Shown here: one piece after another, positions 59,492-64,000 of the stretch
Layout: each line of letters starts with the position of its first letter
Numbering within the stretch: the first letter of the stretch is position 1
Assembly: GCA_002307055.1 (NCBI GenBank)
Contig: DBTM01000051.1
Coordinates: 1-64,000, forward strand
DNA length: 64,000 bases
Direction: 5' to 3'
From: Clostridiales bacterium UBA1316
Lineage (GTDB): Bacteria > Bacillota > Clostridia > Oscillospirales > Oscillospiraceae
Notes under the pieces: generated by a model
The model's database searches: none
What the model was told of the DNA's origin: nothing
What the model saw: the letters and a program-made list of their open reading frames with translations, nothing else
Program-made: the position numbers and the translations under genes

Positions 59492-60421
59492 TTATTGCTC
59501 TTTCCATTTTTGATATGCGAGGCGCCAGATCTCGTTGCTGGCGGGCTGCGTCGGTTGGCCGAAGCTTTCGGCAAGCGCATGAACATGACGAATAAAAAAG
59601 GTCATAATATCCTCGGCGCGGTATAGACTGTCAATGATGATATCACTCCAGATGGCTGCTTGCTCGTAAAGTGATGAGCTTCTGAGGCCCTGCGCCGCAG
59701 CCTCGAGATCGTAGGTAACTCTGCGTTCGGCAACTGCCCAGGCACCGTTTATATACTCGATTATTGTATACGGCGCGTTGGCTTCAAAGTCTGACGGGAC
59801 GCCGCAGGAGCCGGGATTGACATGCAGTGTGTCTCCATATTGCATGTACCATTGTAGGTGATTATGGCCAAAGATGTTAACGCCCGGAGGACATATATTT
59901 AGCTTTGCTGCGGAAGCAGGATTGCCGCAAACAGCTTCACGGGCATATTTTAAATAGTTTTCATGCGTCAAAGAAGCCGCTTTCATCTTTGTGACATAAT
60001 GCGAGCTATAAAACGGCTCGATTCGTGGTTCACCGAAAAAAATGTCGGACGTGTGGGCGATACGCAGGATACCGCCGTTTTCATCTCGCACCTCGGCTTC
60101 TCTCGGTAACGCCAATAGAAATGAGAGATTTTCCGGCGTGAGCTCGCGGTAATTCCAGTAAGTCGGCGCCATTTGCTCATAAATCCAGGTTCTCTCGTCG
60201 GTACCATGAAGCTTATTAAGATAATCCTCTTTGTTTCCGCGGACGATCACCGCAGGTGTTAAGGCTCTCAAGGCGTTAACCACCTCATTCGGCCATGGAA
60301 AATCCTGTACATAATCTCCAACGAGTATGTATTTTTCAACATTTTGCTGCTTTGCGTCCTCCAGCACGGCTTTTAGTGCCGGATAATTGCCGTGTATGTC
60401 CGATATTAATGCATATTTCAC
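59492..60421 (-). CDS. Calcineurin-like metallophosphoesterase
   Basis: A 309-residue protein. The metallophosphoesterase core has ALISDIHGNYPALKAVLED, LVGDYVQDFPWPNE, VRGNKEDYL, and the downstream NIFGHNHLQW and VNPGSCGVP. The C-terminal 80 residues (AERRVTYDLEAAAQG and on) are an added helical domain seen in bacterial homologues acting on unknown phosphodiesters. The start is GTG (60419-60421) with GGGAG upstream. Diverges from the hydrolase gene. Substrate unknown. Confidence 0.9.
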   Translation of the reverse strand: MKYALISDIHGNYPALKAVLEDAKQQNVEKYILVGDYVQDFPWPNEVVNALRALTPAVIVRGNKEDYLNKLHGTDERTWIYEQMAPTYWNYRELTPENLSFLLALPREAEVRDENGGILRIAHTSDIFFGEPRIEPFYSSHYVTKMKAASLTHENYLKYAREAVCGNPASAAKLNICPPGVNIFGHNHLQWYMQYGDTLHVNPGSCGVPSDFEANAPYTIIEYINGAWAVAERRVTYDLEAAAQGLRSSSLYEQAAIWSDIIIDSLYRAEDIMTFFIRHVHALAESFGQPTQPASNEIWRLAYQKWKEQ

Positions 60422-60534
60422 GAAATTATACTCCCTGTTTCTACGTCATTCATCATTTCCAGACATATACCAATGTGATATGTTGATGTTATAAATAACA
60501 CCAAATACATGAATTTTTTATGAGGAGATATGTT

Positions 60535-61836
60535 ATGGAGCTTTCTTTAATAGAGACCTCGAAGAAACTCACAGAATTTCTTATCAATGGCGATGGCGAA
60601 AACGCTCTGGCAATGATGAATGATGCAATGCGCGAGGCGCTCGGCAGCTCTATATCGGGTTTATGGGGGCAGCTCGTCTCCCTCGGGGGTACATTCGAGG
60701 GTATGGGAGAAATTGAGTGCTCCGAGCAGGATGGCTATAGGATTGTCATGATAGAACTGCGTTTTGCAAATATGCCGCTGATTCAGCGCACTGTCTTTGA
60801 CAAGGAAGGCCGGATTGCAGGGCTGGGCATTAACCCGGGCCGATTGGGCGCGGCGGTATCAGCGCCGCCCTCTGGGCCGATATCGGACACGATTGAGGAA
60901 TTCGAGGTCAGCTTTGCGTCCGACGAGCGCTTCCCGCTCCCGGGCACATTAACGCTGCCGCGCGAAGGGAAAGCTTTCACCGCAATTGTGCTTGTCCATG
61001 GCTCCGGACCTCAGAACAGAGACGAGCGCATTGGGGCGAACCATCCCTTCTCCGACCTCGCCCATAGTCTGGCTGAACGCGGCTTTGCCGTGCTGCGTTA
61101 TGAGAAACGGACCTTAATGTACGGCGCGCAAATCGCAGCAGGCGCGGATTATGCGAAATTCACAATCGACGAGGAAACGGCGGAGGACGCGGCGGCGGCG
61201 GTCCGCTATCTGCAAAATGACACGCGCATTGCGTCCGATAAGGTCTATGTGCTCGGGCACAGCCTCGGCGGTATGCTGGCGTCTTATATCGGCACCAAGG
61301 CCGATTGCGCGGGTTATATCGTTATGGCCGGCACACCGCGCAAGCTCTGGCAGATTGTGACCGATCAAAACCTCATTGTGGCAAGCGATCTTGCGGCAGC
61401 AGGAAACGCGGAAGCGATTTCGGAAATAACCGCGTTTGTCGAAGCCGAGAGCAAGAAGGCCGCTTCACTGACCGGCCTGAGCGATGACCAAGCCCTGAAC
61501 TGTACACTTTTCGGCATGCCCGCGTGGTATCTGCGACAGCTGGAAACCATTGATACGGCGGCGCTGCATATGGCCGATGGCAGACCCGTTCTGCTTTTAT
61601 GGGGCGAAAAAGACAGGCAGGTATATGAAACAGACTGGAAGCTTTGGAAAGAGCGCCTCTCCGGGCATCCGGATGTTATTTTCAAGTCCTATCCCCGCTT
61701 GAACCACCTCTTCGGAGACTATACGGGTGATCCCGTTCCGCTTACCCGCCTTGTATCCGAGGAATACGCCGCCCAAACACCAATCCCCGAAGAGGTTATG
61801 GACGACATCGCCGCCTGGCTGAGAGCGCACGCGTAA
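60535..61836 (+). CDS. DUF3887/alpha-beta hydrolase fusion
   Basis: A 433-residue cytoplasmic protein. Residues 1-105 are a DUF3887-type NTF2-like domain (TEFLINGDGENALAMMNDAM; ALGSSISGLWGQLVSLGGTF). Residues 120-433 are a serine alpha/beta hydrolase: oxyanion VHGSGPQNRDE, nucleophile Ser243 in VLGHSLGGM, Asp in LLWGEKDRQV and His in YPRLNHLFGDY. The pairing is common in Firmicute esterases of unknown substrate. ATG 60535 follows GAGGAG by 7 bases; the ATG 15 bases upstream is part of that site. No signal peptide. Confidence 0.9.
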   Translation: MELSLIETSKKLTEFLINGDGENALAMMNDAMREALGSSISGLWGQLVSLGGTFEGMGEIECSEQDGYRIVMIELRFANMPLIQRTVFDKEGRIAGLGINPGRLGAAVSAPPSGPISDTIEEFEVSFASDERFPLPGTLTLPREGKAFTAIVLVHGSGPQNRDERIGANHPFSDLAHSLAERGFAVLRYEKRTLMYGAQIAAGADYAKFTIDEETAEDAAAAVRYLQNDTRIASDKVYVLGHSLGGMLASYIGTKADCAGYIVMAGTPRKLWQIVTDQNLIVASDLAAAGNAEAISEITAFVEAESKKAASLTGLSDDQALNCTLFGMPAWYLRQLETIDTAALHMADGRPVLLLWGEKDRQVYETDWKLWKERLSGHPDVIFKSYPRLNHLFGDYTGDPVPLTRLVSEEYAAQTPIPEEVMDDIAAWLRAHA

Positions 61837-61863
61837 CGCAGCTCTTTGCATGCCAATTGAAAA

Positions 61864-62517
61864 TTATGCTTGCCCTAAAACAAAGAAATGCTTACCCTCG
61901 TGGCAGTGCCCGTCAAAATAACAGTCGTCAATATGCCGAATTTTTAATATTGTCTGGTTCTTGAAAAGCGCGAGTATATCCTCGCGTGAAGCAAAAAAGT
62001 GCGGTACGTCTTTTTCGGGACCGTCATCCGTTTTTATGACGGTATTGTCATCCAGCCTCGGATAACCGGCTTCTCTGTAGCCCCAGGCTTCCTTGGAGCA
62101 CAGCGTCAGATAAAATTCTCCGCTTTTTTTCAGCACACGCATCATTTCGCTGATGATTTTCACGATACCTCGGGAATCCGTGTGCGATATCACATGGTAC
62201 GCAAAAATGCAGTCAAATGAAGCATCCGGATAGGGCAGGCTCAGCATATCGGCAACTTCAACGTTTATTTTGAGCTGCTTGTCTTCAGACCACTGTTTAA
62301 GATGCTGGGCACCTTCGGCAGACAAATCAAACGCAGAAACCTTAAAGCCTTTCTGCGCGAAAAATATAGAATGCCGGCCCAAGCCGCAGCCAAAATCAAG
62401 CAGCTCACAATATCCGTGTGTTTTCCACCGCTCGGCCAGATAATAGCTCTCCTCGCTCGGTGTGAGCCAGACCGGATTTTTTTCCTTGCTCCATTCCCAG
62501 GCTTTTGATATGGACAT
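61864..62517 (-). CDS. Class I SAM-dependent methyltransferase
   Basis: A 217-residue methyltransferase. Motif I is LLDFGCGLGRHSIFFAQKGF (about 48-67), motif II is KVSAFDLS, and motif IV is FDCIFAYHVISHTD. N-terminal residues (AWEWSKEKNPVWLTPSEESY) resemble tellurite-resistance (TehB)-like and other small-molecule methyltransferases. The substrate cannot be predicted. GGAGG is 8 bases before ATG 62517; the longer frame to 62592 overlaps icd. Downstream of icd and on the same strand, separated by a perfect hairpin. Confidence 0.88.
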   Translation of the reverse strand: MSISKAWEWSKEKNPVWLTPSEESYYLAERWKTHGYCELLDFGCGLGRHSIFFAQKGFKVSAFDLSAEGAQHLKQWSEDKQLKINVEVADMLSLPYPDASFDCIFAYHVISHTDSRGIVKIISEMMRVLKKSGEFYLTLCSKEAWGYREAGYPRLDDNTVIKTDDGPEKDVPHFFASREDILALFKNQTILKIRHIDDCYFDGHCHEGKHFFVLGQA

Positions 62518-62545
62518 AAACGCTTCCTCCAACTTTGATATTTGC

Positions 62546-62577
62546 AGAGGACGGGACGCCAAAGCGTCCCGTCCTCT
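62546..62577 (-). terminator. Perfect hairpin at the icd stop codon
   Basis: A 14-bp perfect GC-rich stem AGAGGACGGGACGC / GCGTCCCGTCCTCT with a 4-base loop that begins within the icd stop codon. No U-tract follows on the minus strand, so it may stabilise the mRNA 3' end or act as an attenuator ahead of the methyltransferase rather than terminate. Confidence 0.5.
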
Positions 62578-63775
62578 ATATCCTTGAAGCAATCTCGCCG
62601 ATGAATTCCTCGGTGTTCACCATTGTCGCGTTAAAGCCGTCGCCGGTAAGGGCGGCGAGCTCTTTGGGCATTTTTCCGCTGTCGAGTGTGTTAAAGCAGG
62701 CGGCTTCGAGCTTATCGGCGAAGGTCATAAGGTCCGGCAAGCCGTCTAGCTCTCCCCTTTTACGCAGCGCGCCCGTCCAGGCAAAAATCGTCGCCATTGG
62801 GTTGGTGGCGGTCTTTTCGCCTTTTAAATATTTATAATAGTGCTGCGTCACCGTGCCGTGCGCGGCTTCGTATTCGTAGATGCCGTCCGGCGAGACGAGG
62901 ACGCTCGTCATCATCGCCAGTGACCCGAATGCTGTTGAAATCATGTCGCTCATCACGTCGCCGTCGTAATTCTTCAGCGCCCAGATGAAGCCGCCCTTCG
63001 AGCGCATAACGCGGGCAACGGCGTCGTCAATAAGCGTATAAAAATATTTAATGCCAAGCTTCTCGAAATCCTGTTTATAATTCTCGAATACTTCATCAAA
63101 AATTGTTTTGAACTGCCCGTCATAGATTTTTGAAATCGTGTCTTTCGTTGAAAACCACAGGTCCTGTTTGAGGTCAAGGGCATATTTAAAGCAGGATTTG
63201 GCAAAGCTCCGGATACTGTCCTCGGTATTATGCATGCCCTGCCAGACGGCGGGGCCTTTGACTTTCTGGACGGTGACTGTTTTTTCGGCGCCGCTCGCGC
63301 CCTTGAAGGTCATGGTGCATTCGCCGGGCTCATCGGTGCGCATTTCGGCGGCTTTGTAGACATCGCCATACGCGTGTCTGGCGATGGTGATCGGCTCCAG
63401 CCAGGTTTTCACGACGGGTTTAATGCAGCTGATTGTAATCGGCGTTCTGAAAACCGTCCCGTCAAGAATGGAGCGGATTGTCGCGTTCGGCGATTTCCAC
63501 ATCTCGGTAAGCTCTGGGAATTCAATCATACGCGCGTGGTTGGGCGTGATGGTCGCGCATTTGACTGCGACTCCGAGCCGTCTGGTAGCGTTGGCCGCGT
63601 CAACCGTCACCTGATCCTTTGTTTTATCGCGCGAGAGCAGACCAAGATCGTAATACTCTGTTTTAAGCTCGACAAACGGCAGGATAAGCCTGTCCTTAAT
63701 CAACTGCCATAGGATACGCGTCATTTCGTCTCCGTCCATCTCGACGAGCGGTGTTGTCATTTTAATTTTTGCCAT
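62576..63775 (-). CDS. icd: NADP-dependent isocitrate dehydrogenase, eukaryotic-like type
   Basis: A 399-residue homodimeric-type IDH, converting isocitrate to 2-oxoglutarate and NADPH. The N-terminus (PLVEMDGDEMTRILWQLIKD), the substrate loop KSPNATIRSILDGTVFR, the metal site DDAVARVMRSKGGFIWALKN plus NYDGDVMSD, and the NADP-binding AHGTVTQHYYKYLKGE are all those of the type II (eukaryotic cytosolic/mitochondrial) subfamily rather than the E. coli Icd type. Full length. GGAGG is before the ATG. It probably follows the aconitase gene at the window edge. Confidence 0.96.
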   Translation of the reverse strand: MAKIKMTTPLVEMDGDEMTRILWQLIKDRLILPFVELKTEYYDLGLLSRDKTKDQVTVDAANATRRLGVAVKCATITPNHARMIEFPELTEMWKSPNATIRSILDGTVFRTPITISCIKPVVKTWLEPITIARHAYGDVYKAAEMRTDEPGECTMTFKGASGAEKTVTVQKVKGPAVWQGMHNTEDSIRSFAKSCFKYALDLKQDLWFSTKDTISKIYDGQFKTIFDEVFENYKQDFEKLGIKYFYTLIDDAVARVMRSKGGFIWALKNYDGDVMSDMISTAFGSLAMMTSVLVSPDGIYEYEAAHGTVTQHYYKYLKGEKTATNPMATIFAWTGALRKRGELDGLPDLMTFADKLEAACFNTLDSGKMPKELAALTGDGFNATMVNTEEFIGEIASRI

Positions 63776-63849
63776 TATGGTACCTCCTGGGATATATATT
63801 TAACGTCGGATTTTGCAATTTATAATGCCGTGATCGGCTACCCTAATCA

Positions 63850-63881
63850 CGTAGGGCACGACGACCTCGGCGTGCCGTTTT
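63850..63881. repeat. Dispersed palindromic repeat, copy 2
   Basis: CGTAGGGCACGACGACCTCGG followed by CGTGCCGTTTT, nearly the same as 44376-44406. Here it lies in the gap between the partial aconitase-like gene and icd. Confidence 0.7.
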
Positions 63882-63897
63882 CCTCGCTGCAGAATCC

Positions 63898-64000
63898 CTA
63901 TTTCCCATAACCGGCGGCGTAATAGTTCATCAGGCAGCCTTCGGTGAGGATGCGCTTTTCTTCGGGGCTGAGGGCTTTGCAATGGAGGGTGATGTCTTTG
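63898..64000 (-). CDS. C-terminal end of a probable aconitate hydratase (partial)
   Basis: Only the last 33 residues are inside the window, ending LTEGCLMNYYAAGYGK before TAG (63898-63900). The sequence ALSPEEKRILTEGCLMNYY is the type of ending I associate with clostridial aconitases (S/T-x-x-E-x-x-I-L-x-x-G-x-L-x-N-Y/F), and the gene is directly upstream of icd on the same strand, as expected for citrate-to-2-oxoglutarate genes. A longer spurious frame on the same strand was rejected. Identification is provisional. Confidence 0.45.
   Translation of the reverse strand, partial: KDITLHCKALSPEEKRILTEGCLMNYYAAGYGK

Noticed and set aside
63800..63982. Minus-strand 60-codon frame at the right edge
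   Set aside because: Reads through the dispersed palindromic repeat; the overlapping frame ending at 63898 gives a plausible aconitase tail instead.
1..64000. CRISPR array, tRNA, rRNA, integrase or transposase
   Set aside because: Looked for regularly spaced repeats, tRNA-like T-loop signatures and recombinase motifs by eye; none convincing. Only short palindromic repeats and a 23-base tandem pair were found.

Overview
The window reads as a chromosomal segment of an endospore-forming, low-to-mid GC Clostridia member, probably Oscillospirales/Ruminococcaceae-like. Grounds: a SpoVD-type penicillin-binding protein with PASTA domains, the sporulation genes yqfC, yqfD and ylbJ, a Firmicute-type phoH-ybeY-dgkA-era-yqzL-recO cluster, a MurE with the meso-diaminopimelate motif DNPR, mini-RNase III, and strong Shine-Dalgarno sequences throughout. 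I see no rRNA, tRNA, CRISPR array, transposase or prophage gene.

Layout. 1-8.3 kb: an XRE regulator, a VOC-fold protein, an NlpC/P60-like protein, glyA, nth, a DUF4397 protein, the Rqc2/NFACT homologue, mini-RNase III and a YihY/BrkB membrane protein. 8.4-21.5 kb (minus strand): the division and cell-wall cluster mraZ-rsmH-ftsL-spoVD-murE-mraY-ftsW/spoVE-murG-murA-ftsQ-ftsZ, with a sigma-A promoter and 10-bp-spaced MraZ-type repeats ahead of mraZ. murF, murD, murC and ftsA are absent. 21.6-26.3 kb: uvrC-rsmD-coaD plus a coiled-coil protein, a pentapeptide-repeat protein and an HPr-like protein. 26.4-34.4 kb: yqfC-yqfD-phoH-ybeY-dgkA-era-yqzL-recO-mutS2, including a 43-residue yqzL and two genes with GTG or TTG starts. 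ylbJ diverges from yqfC.

35.7-40.7 kb is accessory: a frameshifted mini-gene, an SPFH protein, an arylamine N-acetyltransferase, a small Cys-rich protein, a YfcE phosphoesterase, and a co-oriented trio of unknown genes (38843-39971) ending in a membrane protein. 40.7-55.9 kb is dominated by envelope polysaccharide functions: a TagO/WecA-like lipid-carrier transferase, an SLH-domain phosphodiester glycosidase, then a tight plus-strand operon murJ, O-antigen-ligase-like gene, GT4 glycosyltransferase, two DUF4330 proteins, and a fused GT4-CsaB (polysaccharide pyruvyl transferase). Housekeeping genes trpS, an aminotransferase and obgE are interspersed. The likely joint job is to make and pyruvylate a secondary cell-wall polymer that SLH proteins bind.

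56-64 kb: a zinc-ribbon protein, an unknown protein whose N-terminus resembles the RRXRR/PLMP domain and whose translation-initiation region is duplicated, a second XRE regulator, a phosphoesterase, an alpha/beta hydrolase, a methyltransferase, a eukaryotic-type isocitrate dehydrogenase, and the last residues of what is probably aconitase.

The best candidates for something undescribed are the DUF4330-pair/GT4-CsaB operon, the three-gene unknown module, and the RRXRR-like protein. All family assignments come from reading motifs by eye, with no database search.
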